The notes under the pieces are model-generated. The model ran no database searches, was not told where the DNA came from, and saw only the letters and a list, made by a program, of their open reading frames with translations. Made by a program: the position numbers and the translations under genes. This document shows, piece after piece, positions 1 through 8,658 of a stretch of DNA of 64,000 bases; the first letter of the stretch is position 1, and each line of letters starts with the position of its first letter. This stretch comes from Streptomyces sp. 130 (GTDB lineage Bacteria; Actinomycetota; Actinomycetes; Streptomycetales; Streptomycetaceae): assembly GCF_007096885.1 (NCBI RefSeq), contig NZ_VJNO01000030.1, positions 1-64,000 on the forward strand, read 5' to 3'.

Positions 1-429
1 CCTTCGGTCTTGCGTTTCCGACTCTATCAGACTCTTTCGTGTCCGATTCCCGGTCGAAGCGGGTCAAGCAGTTTTCGCTTTCCAGTTCTTCGCTTTCGCG
101 TTTCCCTTTCCGGCGAGTCCGACACTATCAAACCTTTCCGGTCCCCCTGACCGGCCCCCCGCAGGCATGCGGGTGCCCGATTTCGGGTTAGGGTTTGGGC
201 TCAATAGCCGCCGCCGACCCCCGACTCAAAGTCGCGTTGGGGCCAGGCAGGAGTACGACAGTACAGGCTGCCGGGAGTCGAGGCAAATCGTTTCCGGTGC
301 CCCCCTAGGTCCTTGAACCACCAGGACTCGGGCGGAACCGGGACTTCTTATGACTTACTCTGCTGAGCAGTACGCCGTCCTCCTATCAAGCCGTGGCGGC
401 ACCTTCGAAGCTCCACTGGGAGGCCCCCC
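1..429. promoter_or_regulatory. Long upstream region of crr with TTTCG/TTTCC repeats
   Basis: No convincing gene lies in these 429 bases. The first 140 bases are unusually T/C-rich for this genome and carry many TTTCG or TTTCC pentamers, plus two related blocks reading CTATCAgACTCTTTC (about 24-38) and CTATCAaACCTTTCC (about 126-140). Direct TTTCG-type repeats resemble operators of DeoR-family sugar regulators, but the assignment is inference. A GGGAGG ribosome-binding site sits just before the crr ATG. I found no good match to the DasR site (TGGTCTAGACCA). Confidence 0.4.
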
Positions 430-879
430 ATGACCACCGTGACGTCCCCTCTTGCCGGACGTGCCATTGGGCTCGCTGCCGTACCCGACCCCGTCTTCTC
501 CGGCGCGATGGTCGGTCCGGGCACCGCTATCGACCCTGTGCGCGAGCCCGCCGAGGCGGTCTCGCCCGTCGACGGCATCGTCGTCTCCCTCCACCCGCAC
601 GCCTTCGTAGTGGTCGACAGCGAGGGGCACGGGGTGCTCACGCACCTGGGCATCGACACGGTCCAGCTCAATGGAGAAGGCTTCGAGCTGCTCGTGAGCA
701 AGGGCGACACCGTCACCCGCGGCCAGGGCATCGTCCGGTGGAACCCCGCCGAGGTGGAGAAGGCCGGCAAGTCGCCGGTCTGCCCGGTCGTGGCTCTGGA
801 GGCGACCGCCGAATCCCTCTCCGACGTGGCCGAGACCGGCGACGTGCGAGTCGGCGACTCCCTGTTCGGCTGGCAGTAA
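430..879 (+). CDS. crr: PTS glucose-type EIIA component (EIIA-Crr)
   Basis: Cytoplasmic phosphocarrier of the sugar phosphotransferase system. It takes phosphate from HPr and passes it to a membrane EIIB/EIIC partner (N-acetylglucosamine permeases in Streptomyces). The 149-residue protein is one complete EIIA-Glc domain: the PVDGxV strand near residue 46, His57 in PHAF and the phosphorylated His72 in THLGIDTV followed by LNGEGF match the two active-site histidines of the E. coli enzyme. The ATG is preceded by GGGAGG. It lies 79 bp before ptsI on the same strand, so the two are probably co-transcribed. The HPr gene is not in the window. Confidence 0.95.
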   Translation: MTTVTSPLAGRAIGLAAVPDPVFSGAMVGPGTAIDPVREPAEAVSPVDGIVVSLHPHAFVVVDSEGHGVLTHLGIDTVQLNGEGFELLVSKGDTVTRGQGIVRWNPAEVEKAGKSPVCPVVALEATAESLSDVAETGDVRVGDSLFGWQ

Positions 880-958
880 CGCGATCGGCGCAGTGACAGC
901 CGACTGGATATCCACCATCGCGGAGGCAACGGCCGCCGCACGACCGGAGACGGGTGAA

Positions 959-2629
959 ATGGAGACAACGCTGCGAGGCGTAGGCGTGAGCCACGGTGTG
1001 GCGATCGGCGAGGTACGGCACATGGGCACCGCGGTGCTCGAACCGCCGGCCAAGCAGATCCCGGCCGAGGAGGCGGAGCGCGAGCAGGGGCGGGCCCGGC
1101 AGGCCGTGGAGGCCGTGGCCGCCGACCTCATCGCGCGCGGCAACCTGGCCGGTGGTGAGGCCCAGCACGTGCTGGAGGCCCAGGCCATGATGGCCCAGGA
1201 CCCCGAGCTCATGGCCGATGTCGAACGCCGCATCGCCGTCGGAAGCACCGCCGAGCGCGGCGTGTACGACGCGTTCGCCTCGTACCGGGCGCTCCTCGCG
1301 GGTGCCGGCGAGTACCTGGCGGGCCGGGTCGCCGACCTCGACGACGTCCGCAACCGCATCGTGGCGCGGCTGCTCGGTGTGCCGATGCCCGGCGTGCCGG
1401 ACAGCGACGAGCCGTACGTCCTGATCGCCCGGGACCTCGCCCCCGCCGACACGGCGCTGCTGGACCCCGCGCTGGTCCTCGGCTTCGTCACCGAGGAGGG
1501 CGGGCCGACCAGCCACAGCGCCATCCTGGCCCGGGCGCTCGGTGTCCCCGCCGTGGTGGCCCTGCCCGGGGCCGGCGAGCTGGCCGAAGGCACGCTCATC
1601 GCCGTGGACGGCAGCACCGGCGAGATCTTCGTCGACCCGAGCGACGCGAAGCGGGCGGAGCTGGAGAGCGCCGCCGCCGCGCGCAAGGCCGCGCTCACCG
1701 CCGCGACCGGTCCCGGCGCCACGTCGGACGGTCACAAGGTGCCGCTGCTCGCCAACGTCGGCGGTCCCGGTGACGTGCCGGCGGCCGTGGAGGCGGGTGC
1801 GGAGGGCGTCGGCCTGTTCCGGACGGAGTTCCTCTTCCTGGACGACAGCAAGCAGGCGCCGTCCGAGGAGAAGCAGGTCGCCGCGTACCGTGCGGTTCTC
1901 GAGGCGTTCCCCGAGGGCCGCGTCGTGGTGCGCGTGCTGGACGCGGGCGCGGACAAGCCGCTCGACTTCCTGACCCCGGCGGACGAACCGAACCCGGCGC
2001 TGGGCGTGCGCGGGCTGCGAAGCCTGCTGGACCACCCGGACGTGCTGCGTACCCAGCTGACCGCCCTGTCGAAGGCCGCGGAGGGGCTGCCCGTCTACCT
2101 CGAGGTCATGGCGCCCATGGTGGCCGACCGCGCGGACGCCAAGGCGTTCGCCGACGCCTGCCGGGAGGCCGGGCTGAACGCGAAGTTCGGTGCGATGGTC
2201 GAGATCCCGTCCGCCGCGCTGCGGGCGCGCTCGGTGCTGCAGGAGGTGGAGTTCCTGTCGCTGGGCACCAACGACCTGGCGCAGTACACCTTCGCCGCCG
2301 ACCGTCAGGTCGGTGCCGTCTCCCGGCTCCAGGACCCGTGGCAGCCGGCCCTGCTCGATCTGGTCGCGCTGTCCGCCGAGGCGGCGAAGGCCGAGGGCAA
2401 GAGCTGTGGTGTCTGCGGTGAGGCGGCCTCCGATCCGCTGCTCGCCTGTGTGCTGACGGGTCTGGGTGTGACGTCCCTGTCGATGGGTGCGGCCTCCATC
2501 CCCTATGTCCGCGCCACACTGGCCAAGTACACGCTCGCGCAGTGCGAGCGGGCGGCGTCGGCCGCGCGCGCGGCGGACTCCGCCGAGGACGCGCGCCGGG
2601 CGGCGCAGGCGGTGCTGTCGGGCGAGTAG
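959..2629 (+). CDS. ptsI: PTS enzyme I (phosphoenolpyruvate-protein phosphotransferase)
   Basis: First enzyme of the PTS: it autophosphorylates from phosphoenolpyruvate and phosphorylates HPr. From the ATG at 959 the product is 556 residues, close to the usual 555-575. The N-terminal HPr-binding and swivelling domains hold the phospho-histidine motif GGPTSHSAILARALG (His186). The C-terminal PEP-binding barrel includes GLFRTEFLF and the SLGTNDLAQYTFA segment, and the C-terminal catalytic Cys lies in SCGVCGEAASDP. An in-frame GTG at 893 would add 22 residues, but the ATG has a purine-rich site before it and gives the family-like start METTLRGVGVSHG. Operon partner of crr. Confidence 0.95.
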   Translation: METTLRGVGVSHGVAIGEVRHMGTAVLEPPAKQIPAEEAEREQGRARQAVEAVAADLIARGNLAGGEAQHVLEAQAMMAQDPELMADVERRIAVGSTAERGVYDAFASYRALLAGAGEYLAGRVADLDDVRNRIVARLLGVPMPGVPDSDEPYVLIARDLAPADTALLDPALVLGFVTEEGGPTSHSAILARALGVPAVVALPGAGELAEGTLIAVDGSTGEIFVDPSDAKRAELESAAAARKAALTAATGPGATSDGHKVPLLANVGGPGDVPAAVEAGAEGVGLFRTEFLFLDDSKQAPSEEKQVAAYRAVLEAFPEGRVVVRVLDAGADKPLDFLTPADEPNPALGVRGLRSLLDHPDVLRTQLTALSKAAEGLPVYLEVMAPMVADRADAKAFADACREAGLNAKFGAMVEIPSAALRARSVLQEVEFLSLGTNDLAQYTFAADRQVGAVSRLQDPWQPALLDLVALSAEAAKAEGKSCGVCGEAASDPLLACVLTGLGVTSLSMGAASIPYVRATLAKYTLAQCERAASAARAADSAEDARRAAQAVLSGE

Positions 2630-2657
2630 TCCGGGACCGGACGACGCGACGATCAGT

Positions 2658-2696
2658 GAAGGGGCTTCCCGCCGGGGACCGGCGGGAAGCCCCTTC
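2658..2696. terminator. 18-bp perfect hairpin between ptsI and the convergent gene
   Basis: The arm GAAGGGGCTTCCCGCCGG at 2658-2675 is exactly complementary to 2679-2696, leaving a 3-base loop (GGA). It lies between the ptsI stop at 2629 and the stop of the opposing gene at 2703. As a perfect palindrome it should terminate transcription from both sides. Confidence 0.85.
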
Positions 2697-2702
2697 GTCA
2701 TG

Positions 2703-3623
2703 TCAGCGGTGCTCCTCCGGTTCGTCGGCGCCGATGTCGAAGCCCGCGCAGTACTCCACGCCGGACTCGGGGGCTACCGGCTCACCCGTGTCGGCGTCGG
2801 TGCAGTAGGCGCTGAAGACCTCGCCGGCGGTGAGCGGGTCGAGATTGCCCCGGCTCAGCCGCCAGCCGTGCACGCGGTCCGGGGCACCGGGTGTGCTCGT
2901 ACGCAGGACGACGCCGCCGTGGCTCTCCAGGGCAATGGCGACGGCGAGGACGCTCACGAACTCGGCGCCCTCGGAGGTGTCGAGCAGGACGGAGCCCGAG
3001 GCGGGCAGCTCGGTGTGCAGGGCGGCGAGCAGCTGGTCGTTCTCCGTGGGGGTGCTGCACACGAGGTGATGGGTGCCGGGTCCGGCCGCTTCCAGGATGC
3101 GCTCCAAGAGGTGGGAGGCGCGGTCGAAAGCGGCGCCTCCGATGTCCCGGCCGCAGTCCGCGCACTCCCCGAGGCCGGCCAGGAGCAGGGTGGCGTACTC
3201 CCAGGTGGCCCGGCGGACCGCGCGGCCGACGAGCACCTGGATCAGGGCCTCCAGGGGCTGCCCTTCGTAGGTGACGGTGGCTCCGCAGGCGGCGATCTCC
3301 GCGGTGAAGCGGCTGCGGCCTGCCGGGGTGTCGGGGGCGATGCCGGCCTCCGCGCAGTAGCGCACGTACTCCAGCGGGTCGAAGAGGGCGACCGTGGTGT
3401 GCACGCCCTGCGCGGTGAGGGCCTTGAGCAGGGCCTCCACCTGTTCCAGGTAGACGCCGTGGTCCTTGAAGGTGAAGGTGCGGAAGCGGCGCATCGCCGC
3501 GAAGTCCTCCTCATCGGCCAGCAGGCCGATGGTGGTGGGTGCTTCGCGGCGCAGCGTGCGTCGCATGGTGGTGGTCACGGCCCGTCCGTGGACGGTGGTC
3601 CGCTTCTTCCTTGTCTGCGCCAT
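2703..3623 (-). CDS. Conserved protein of unknown function (306 aa)
   Basis: I do not recognise a named domain. The predicted protein is soluble and lacks a signal peptide or membrane span. A basic N-terminus (MAQTRKKRTT, then RRTLRR) precedes a mixed alpha/beta body, with a CADCG pair near residue 168 as a possible metal or structural cysteine site. The ATG at 3623 is preferred over an upstream in-frame start at 3650 because GGGGGA lies just before it. It stands alone, convergent with ptsI and upstream of the acetoacetyl-CoA synthetase gene region on the same strand. The coding pattern is typical of the genome, so it is very likely a real gene. Confidence 0.75.
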   Translation of the reverse strand: MAQTRKKRTTVHGRAVTTTMRRTLRREAPTTIGLLADEEDFAAMRRFRTFTFKDHGVYLEQVEALLKALTAQGVHTTVALFDPLEYVRYCAEAGIAPDTPAGRSRFTAEIAACGATVTYEGQPLEALIQVLVGRAVRRATWEYATLLLAGLGECADCGRDIGGAAFDRASHLLERILEAAGPGTHHLVCSTPTENDQLLAALHTELPASGSVLLDTSEGAEFVSVLAVAIALESHGGVVLRTSTPGAPDRVHGWRLSRGNLDPLTAGEVFSAYCTDADTGEPVAPESGVEYCAGFDIGADEPEEHR

Positions 3624-3690
3624 GATGTCCCCCAGTGCGCTGTCGATCATTGCTCACTCAGCGTAACCACGGGCACTGACAATGGTGCGG

Positions 3691-5667
3691 TCACCGGCGT
3701 TCGCGGGCCAGCTTCTCGTAGAAGTGGAGGAGTTCCAGGTTGTCGATCGAGCCCGGGTTGACGGCCTTCTCCAGGGCCGTTCCCTGGAGCAGGCGCTTGA
3801 CCGGAACCTCGATGCGTTTGCCGGTGAGGGTGTGCGGGATGCCGGGGACCTCGATGACCTCGTCGGGGACGTGGCGGGGCGAGAGGTTTTCGCGGATGGT
3901 CCGCTTGATGCTGTCGCGGAGGGCGTCGTCCAGGGTGGCGCCTTCGGCGAGGTGGACGAAGAGCGGCATCCAGTAGCCGCCGTCCGGTTCCTCCAGGCCG
4001 ATGACGAGGGATTCGCGGATCTCGGGCAGCCGTTCGACGGCCTCGTAGATGTCGGCGGACCCCATGCGGACGCCCTGCCGGTTGAGGGTGGAGTCGGAGC
4101 GGCCGTGGATGACGACGGAGCCGCGGTCGGTGAGGGTGATCCAGTCGCCGTGGCGCCAGACGCCGGGGTACACGTCGAAGTAGCTGTCGTGGTAGCGGCT
4201 GCCGTCGGGGTCGTTCCAGAAGCGGACCGGCATGGAGGGCATCGGCTTGGTGACGACGAGCTCGCCGACCTCGCCGGTCAGCGGCTGCCCCGCGGGGTCC
4301 CAGGACTGGAGGTCCGTGCCGAGGGACGGGGCCTGGAGTTCGCCGATGTGGACGGGCAGGGTGGGCACCGCGCCGGCGAAGCAGCTGCACACGTCGGTGC
4401 CGCCGCTGACGGAGGCGATCCACAGGTCGTCGGCGACCTCGTCGTGGAGCCAGCGGAAGCCGTCCGGGGGGAGCGGGGAGCCGGTGGTGGCGACGCACTG
4501 GACGCGGGAGAGGTCGAAGTCGCGTCCCGGGTGGATGCCGGCCTTGCGGCAGGCCATGACGTAGGCGGCGGAGGTGCCGAAGAGGGTGGCGCCGGTCTGT
4601 TCGGCGACGCGCCACTGGGCGCTGACGTCCGGGTAGCCCGGGCTTCCGTCGTACAGCACGAGGGTGGTGCCGGTGAGGAGACCGGAGACGAGGAAGTTCC
4701 ACATCATCCAGCCGGTGGAGGTGTACCAGAAGAAGCGGTCCTCGGGGCCGAGGTCGCAGTGGAGGCCGAGTTGCTTGAGGTGTTCGACCAGGATGCCGCC
4801 CTGGGACTGGACGATGGCCTTGGGCAGTCCTGTGGTGCCCGAGGAGTAGAGCACCCAGAGCGGGTGGCCGAAGGGGACCTGCTCGAAGACCGGTTCCGTG
4901 TCGGCGGCCGTGAGGGAGGCCCAGTCGAGGGCGCCCTCGGGGGCGTCGGTGCCGAGCAGCGGGATGTGCACGACGGCGCGCAGGGTGGGGAGTTCGCGGC
5001 GGAGCTCGGCGACGGTGTCGGCGCGGTGGTGTTCCTTGCCGCCGTAGCGGTAGCCGTCGACGGTGAACAGGACGACGGGTTCGACCTGCTGGAAGCGGTC
5101 GAGGACGCTGCGGGCGCCGAAGTCGGGGGCGCAGGAGGTCCAGATCCCGCCGACGGCCGCGGTGGCGAGGAAGGCGACGACGGCCTGCGGGATGTTGGGG
5201 AGGTAGCCGCTGACGCGGTCGCCGGGGGTGACGCCGAGGGCGCGGAGCTCGGCGGCGAGCGAGCCGACCTGGCGGCGGAGCTCGGACCAGGACGTCGGGA
5301 CCTGCGTGTGGCTCTCGTCCACGTGGAGCAGGGCGGGCACATCGGCGCGCAGGGGGTCCTCGGCCGCGCGCAGGGCGTGCTCGGCGTAGTTGAGCGTGGC
5401 GCCGGGGAACCAGGTGGCGCCGGGCATCGAACGGTCGCCGACGACCTGCTCGTACGGGGTGGAGAAGCGCACGTCGAACCATTCGGCGACGGCCTTCCAG
5501 AAGGTGTCGAGCTCGTCGACGGACCAGCGGTGCAGACTGGCGTAGCCGCCCTCGGCGGGGGCTTTGTGGTGTTCGGCCGCCCAGCTCTGGAATCGGGTGA
5601 CTGCGGCGGCCGCGACGCGGTCGGGGCCGGGCTGCCACAGGGGGGCTTCGTCGGCTGCTGAGGTCAT
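3691..5667 (-). CDS. Acetoacetyl-CoA synthetase (acetoacetate-CoA ligase)
   Basis: Cytoplasmic ANL-superfamily adenylate-forming enzyme that activates acetoacetate with ATP and CoA, used in ketone-body and leucine catabolism. The 658-residue length fits the family (about 650). An N-terminal ACAS-type cap is followed by the P-loop-like motif YSSGTTGLPKAIVQSQGG near residue 275, the FWYTSTGWMMWN segment typical of acetyl/acetoacetyl-CoA synthetases, SGGTDVCSCF (the acetoacetyl-type pocket), and the GRSDSTLNRQGVRMGSADIYE hinge. The C-terminal VPVKRLLQG holds the expected lysine. The ATG at 5667 has AGGGAG before it. It is divergent from the GH31-like gene across a region with an inverted repeat. 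Confidence 0.93.
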   Translation of the reverse strand: MTSAADEAPLWQPGPDRVAAAAVTRFQSWAAEHHKAPAEGGYASLHRWSVDELDTFWKAVAEWFDVRFSTPYEQVVGDRSMPGATWFPGATLNYAEHALRAAEDPLRADVPALLHVDESHTQVPTSWSELRRQVGSLAAELRALGVTPGDRVSGYLPNIPQAVVAFLATAAVGGIWTSCAPDFGARSVLDRFQQVEPVVLFTVDGYRYGGKEHHRADTVAELRRELPTLRAVVHIPLLGTDAPEGALDWASLTAADTEPVFEQVPFGHPLWVLYSSGTTGLPKAIVQSQGGILVEHLKQLGLHCDLGPEDRFFWYTSTGWMMWNFLVSGLLTGTTLVLYDGSPGYPDVSAQWRVAEQTGATLFGTSAAYVMACRKAGIHPGRDFDLSRVQCVATTGSPLPPDGFRWLHDEVADDLWIASVSGGTDVCSCFAGAVPTLPVHIGELQAPSLGTDLQSWDPAGQPLTGEVGELVVTKPMPSMPVRFWNDPDGSRYHDSYFDVYPGVWRHGDWITLTDRGSVVIHGRSDSTLNRQGVRMGSADIYEAVERLPEIRESLVIGLEEPDGGYWMPLFVHLAEGATLDDALRDSIKRTIRENLSPRHVPDEVIEVPGIPHTLTGKRIEVPVKRLLQGTALEKAVNPGSIDNLELLHFYEKLARERR

Positions 5668-5791
5668 GGGGGCGGCTCCCTGGCTGTAGCGGGTACGCGG
5701 AGTGTGCGCAGGTCGCGCGCACGTGCGGGGGTGTGCGCGTGAGGCGACGTCACGGACGATGCCATGTGATCGTCTTTCGCACCAGGGTTGT

Positions 5792-5813
5792 CCGGACATG
5801 GTTCCCTGTCCGG
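5792..5813. promoter_or_regulatory. Inverted repeat CCGGACA-N8-TGTCCGG between divergent genes
   Basis: A perfect 7-bp dyad (5792-5798 and 5807-5813) with an 8-base spacer sits in the 232-bp gap between the acetoacetyl-CoA synthetase gene and the GH31-like gene. Its position and size fit an operator for a dimeric repressor serving either gene. It is too short and too poor in T to be a convincing terminator. No cognate regulator is encoded next to it. Confidence 0.35.
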
Positions 5814-5899
5814 TTATGTGCTCCCGCCGCGTCCGGTGCCGGGTGAACGGAAGTTGAACGGCCCTTGCTCGCGGCCGGGCGGGTGGCAGGCTGAGCTGC

Positions 5900-7597
5900 A
5901 TGAACGGTCGTGACCTGGTGGGCTCGGTGAAGCTGGTGGGTTCGAGGCGGGGGCTTCGCGCGGTGGGCTCGGCCTGGCGCCGGGCACGCGAGGACGCGCG
6001 GGCGCTGCCGGGGCGCGGGCCGGAGCGGGCGCGGGTGCCGGGTCCGGTGACGGGGGCGGAGCCGGGGCCCGGGGGCGGGGTGGTGCGGTTCGCCCGTTCG
6101 GAGCTGCGGATTCGGGTGGCGGTCGGCGGGGCGGTGTTCTGGGGGTGGGACGGGGCGGAGCCGGGGCATTCGTCCGCGCTGGAAGGGGAGGCGCCCGCCG
6201 CGGATTCGCGGGTGGTGCTGGAGCCGGGTACGGATGGGGGCTGGCAGGTGGTGGCGGAGCGGCTGACCGTCACGGTGTCGCGCCACGGGGCGGTGGAGCT
6301 GCGGACGCCGGGCGGGGTGGTGCTGCGCCGGGAGCTGCCGCCGCGCTGGTGGGAGCCGGTGGCGGGCGGGGACGCGCGGTGGGTGCAGCGTTCGGAGGTT
6401 CCGGCGGACGCGCGGTTCTTCGGGCTGGGCGGTCCGGCGGCGGGGCCTCGGCTGCGGGACGGGGTGTACGCGCTGGGGAACACGGTCCCGGGCGGGCGCT
6501 CCGGACCGGTGGACGGTCCGCCGTATCCGACGATGCCGGTGCAGCTGGTGGTGGCGGACGCGGGGACGCACCTGGTCTTCTACGACAACTGCCGGCCGGG
6601 CCGGGTCTCGTTGCGGGAGGGGCAGGAGGGCGCGGGGTCCGGGCACGACCGGCGGGGCGCTTCGGAGGTGCGGGTGGACGGCGGGCCGCTGCGCTGCTGG
6701 GCGGTGGCCGGTACGCCGGCCCGGGTGCTGGCCGGGTGGTCGTCGCTGACGGGGGCGGCCCCTGCGCCGGCCTGGGCCCGGGGTGTCCGGGGCGGGAGGG
6801 GCCCGGCGGCGACGGGCTGGCCGGGGCTGCGGGCGTCGTTGGCGCGGGTACTGGGGCTCGGGCTGTGCGGGGTGCCGTACTCGGGGTCCGACGTGGGCGG
6901 GTTCGACGGGTCGCCGTCGCCCGAGCTGTATCTGCGGTGGTTGCAGCTGGGGGCGTATCTGCCGCTGTTCCGTACGCACGCGGCGATCGACGCCGGGCGC
7001 CGTGAGCCGTGGGAGTCCGGGGCCGAGGTGCTGGCGGCCGCGCGTGAGGTGTTGCTGGAGCGGGAGCGGTTGCGGCCGTACTGGGTGACCCTGGAGCGGC
7101 TGGCGGCTCTGACCGGCGCGCCGTGCGTACGGCCCCTGTGGTGGGCCTGGCCCGGGGACCGGGCGCTGCGGGACTGCGAGGACGCCTTCCTGCTCGGTGA
7201 CGCCTTGCTGGTGGCGCCCGTGCTGGAGCCTGGGGTGGTGCGGCGGGCGGTGCGGCTGCCGCCGGGGCGCTGGTACGACACGGTGAGCGGGGCGGTGTAC
7301 CAGGGACCGGGGCGGGTGGTGGTGGAGGCGCCGCTGTCCCGGGTGCCGGTGCTGGCCCGGGCGGGGGCGGTGATTCCGGTGCGGGGTGCGGGCGGCGGCC
7401 CGGAGCTGGAGGTGTGGGCGCCGGTGGCGGGGCGCCCGGGTGGCGGGACGGTGGTCCGGGAGGCGGGGGACGGCCGGGCGCCGGTGGAGGTCGAGCGGTA
7501 CACGTCCCGGCTGGAGGACGGGCGCGTCGTGGTGGAGCGGGACGGCGGGGCGGTGAACTGCCCGGTCCGGGTACGGGGTGCGCACGATCAGCGATAG
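5900..7597 (+). CDS. GH31-like (alpha-glucosidase/xylosidase) protein lacking the catalytic core
   Basis: Clear relative of glycoside hydrolase family 31. Residues 60-290 match the N-terminal beta-sandwich (FFGLGG, TMPVQLVV, FYDN). From about residue 304 the match resumes in the late barrel (TGWPGLRASLARVLGLGLCGVPYSGSDVGGF, LRWLQLGAYLPLFRTH) and the C-terminal beta domains. Between them the protein jumps from PAPAWARG straight to ATGWPGLR. The part of the barrel that carries the nucleophile (WxDMNE in the family) and the acid/base Asp (SGD before the TGW) is absent. The 565 residues compare with roughly 780-800 for full-length relatives. The reading frame is intact across the junction (about 6779-6815), so a stable but probably inactive protein could be made. 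The last 36 bases and the stop lie in the 159-bp tandem repeat that follows. Confidence 0.75.
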   Translation: MNGRDLVGSVKLVGSRRGLRAVGSAWRRAREDARALPGRGPERARVPGPVTGAEPGPGGGVVRFARSELRIRVAVGGAVFWGWDGAEPGHSSALEGEAPAADSRVVLEPGTDGGWQVVAERLTVTVSRHGAVELRTPGGVVLRRELPPRWWEPVAGGDARWVQRSEVPADARFFGLGGPAAGPRLRDGVYALGNTVPGGRSGPVDGPPYPTMPVQLVVADAGTHLVFYDNCRPGRVSLREGQEGAGSGHDRRGASEVRVDGGPLRCWAVAGTPARVLAGWSSLTGAAPAPAWARGVRGGRGPAATGWPGLRASLARVLGLGLCGVPYSGSDVGGFDGSPSPELYLRWLQLGAYLPLFRTHAAIDAGRREPWESGAEVLAAAREVLLERERLRPYWVTLERLAALTGAPCVRPLWWAWPGDRALRDCEDAFLLGDALLVAPVLEPGVVRRAVRLPPGRWYDTVSGAVYQGPGRVVVEAPLSRVPVLARAGAVIPVRGAGGGPELEVWAPVAGRPGGGTVVREAGDGRAPVEVERYTSRLEDGRVVVERDGGAVNCPVRVRGAHDQR

Positions 7598-8120
7598 CGG
7601 CCGGCGAACCAGCGGTGAACGGCCTCGGTGCGGAGGGGGAAGGCGAGCGTGGCCGGGGCCGTGAGCAGGGTGTGGCCGGACGTCACACCGGTGAGGGCCG
7701 ACAGCGAGGCCGTGAACAGCCCGGTCCGGGTACGGGGCGCGCACGATCAGCGATAGCGGCCGACGAACCAGCGGTGAACGGCCTCGGTGCGGAGGGGGAA
7801 GGCGAGCGTGACCGGAGCCGTGAGCAAGGTGTGGCCGGACGTCACACCGGTGAGGGCCGACAGCGAGGCCGTGGACGGCCCGGTCCGGGTGCGGGGTGCG
7901 CACGATCAGCAGTAGCGGCCGGCGAACCAGCGGTGAACGGCCTCGGTATGACCGGACGTCTCGTCGGTGGGAGCCGACAGCGGGGCGGCGAACTGCCCGG
8001 CCCTGGTATGGGGTACGCAGGATCAGCGGTAGCGGCCGGCGAACCAGCGGTGGACGGCCTCGGTGTGGAGGGGGAAGGCGAGCGTGGCGGGGGACGTGAG
8101 CAGGGTGTGGCCGGACGTCT
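7561..8120. repeat. Tandem repeat of the GH31/Nudix convergent junction (about four copies, 159-bp unit)
   Basis: Copies begin with CCCGGTCCGG or a variant at 7561, 7720, 7879 and 7996. The first two units are exactly 159 bp; the third is 117 bp because 42 bp are missing. The fourth runs into the intact 3' end of the Nudix gene and fades after about 8120. Each unit carries the last codons of the GH31-like gene on the + strand and the last 30-40 codons of the Nudix gene on the - strand. The array is therefore a repeated duplication across a convergent gene junction. Copies differ by scattered substitutions, so it is not a recent perfect duplication. It fills the 425 bases between the two genes. 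Confidence 0.85.
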
Positions 8121-8532
8121 CGGCGGTGGGGGCGGACGGGGGGAGCGCGGCGGCCGGGCGGGCGGGGAGCAGTCCGAAGAGGAGCAGGTGTCCGGCGGGT
8201 GAGCTGAGGGCGTCGGCGAGGCGGACGTCCTCGGGGCGTGCCTCGATGCGGGTCTCCTCGCGCAGTTCGCGTACGACGGCGTGCCGCCAGTCCTCGGCGT
8301 GGTCGATGAAGCCGCCGGGGAGGGCGAGGCCGCCGCGTGCGGGTTCGATGGTGCGGGTGGTGACGACGAGGCCGGTGGGGCCGTCGTCGGTGACGGGGAG
8401 CAGGGCGACGGCGACCGGGAGCGGATTGCGGTAGGCGGTCTCGCCGCAGGCGGCGCAGGTGCGGGGCCAGGTGTCGGGGGCCGGGAGGCCGGTGTAGGCG
8501 GCTCCGCAGGCGGGGCAGTGGGAGAACGTCAC
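8023..8532 (-). CDS. Nudix hydrolase with N-terminal zinc ribbon
   Basis: Probably hydrolyses a nucleoside diphosphate-linked substrate, which the sequence does not specify. A zinc ribbon (CPACG near residue 6, CAACGE near 26) precedes the Nudix fold, as in NudC/ADP-ribose-type enzymes. The Nudix box runs GGFIDHAEDWRHAVVRELRE-ETRI with both catalytic Glu clusters, but the Gly usually found in the last turn is Arg. The GTG at 8532 gives 169 residues. Its 3' end has been copied downstream three more times, each time with the RWFAGRYR-type end. It is convergent with the GH31-like gene and divergent from the VanX-type gene. Confidence 0.88.
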   Translation of the reverse strand: MTFSHCPACGAAYTGLPAPDTWPRTCAACGETAYRNPLPVAVALLPVTDDGPTGLVVTTRTIEPARGGLALPGGFIDHAEDWRHAVVRELREETRIEARPEDVRLADALSSPAGHLLLFGLLPARPAAALPPSAPTAETSGHTLLTSPATLAFPLHTEAVHRWFAGRYR

Positions 8533-8658
8533 GGGCTGCTCCGTTTCTCGCGGGGCCGGGCCGGCGCTCGTGGTGACCGGGCGTGGAACCGGTGGCGGAC
8601 CCGCGCGGACTGTACCGGATCGCCTTCGCGGCGGGCACGGACCATGGAGGATGTGCTC

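Noticed and set aside
300..330. DasR (dre) site upstream of crr
   Set aside because: GGTCCTTGAACCACC has the wrong spacing and only a half match to TGGTCTAGACCA.
7561..8120. CRISPR array
   Set aside because: Units are contiguous 159-bp copies with no short repeats and unique spacers, and there are no cas genes.
5750..8638. 962-residue - strand frame across the GH31/Nudix region
   Set aside because: Its repeated Pro/Arg/His peptide is a translation of the 159-bp array in a wrong frame.
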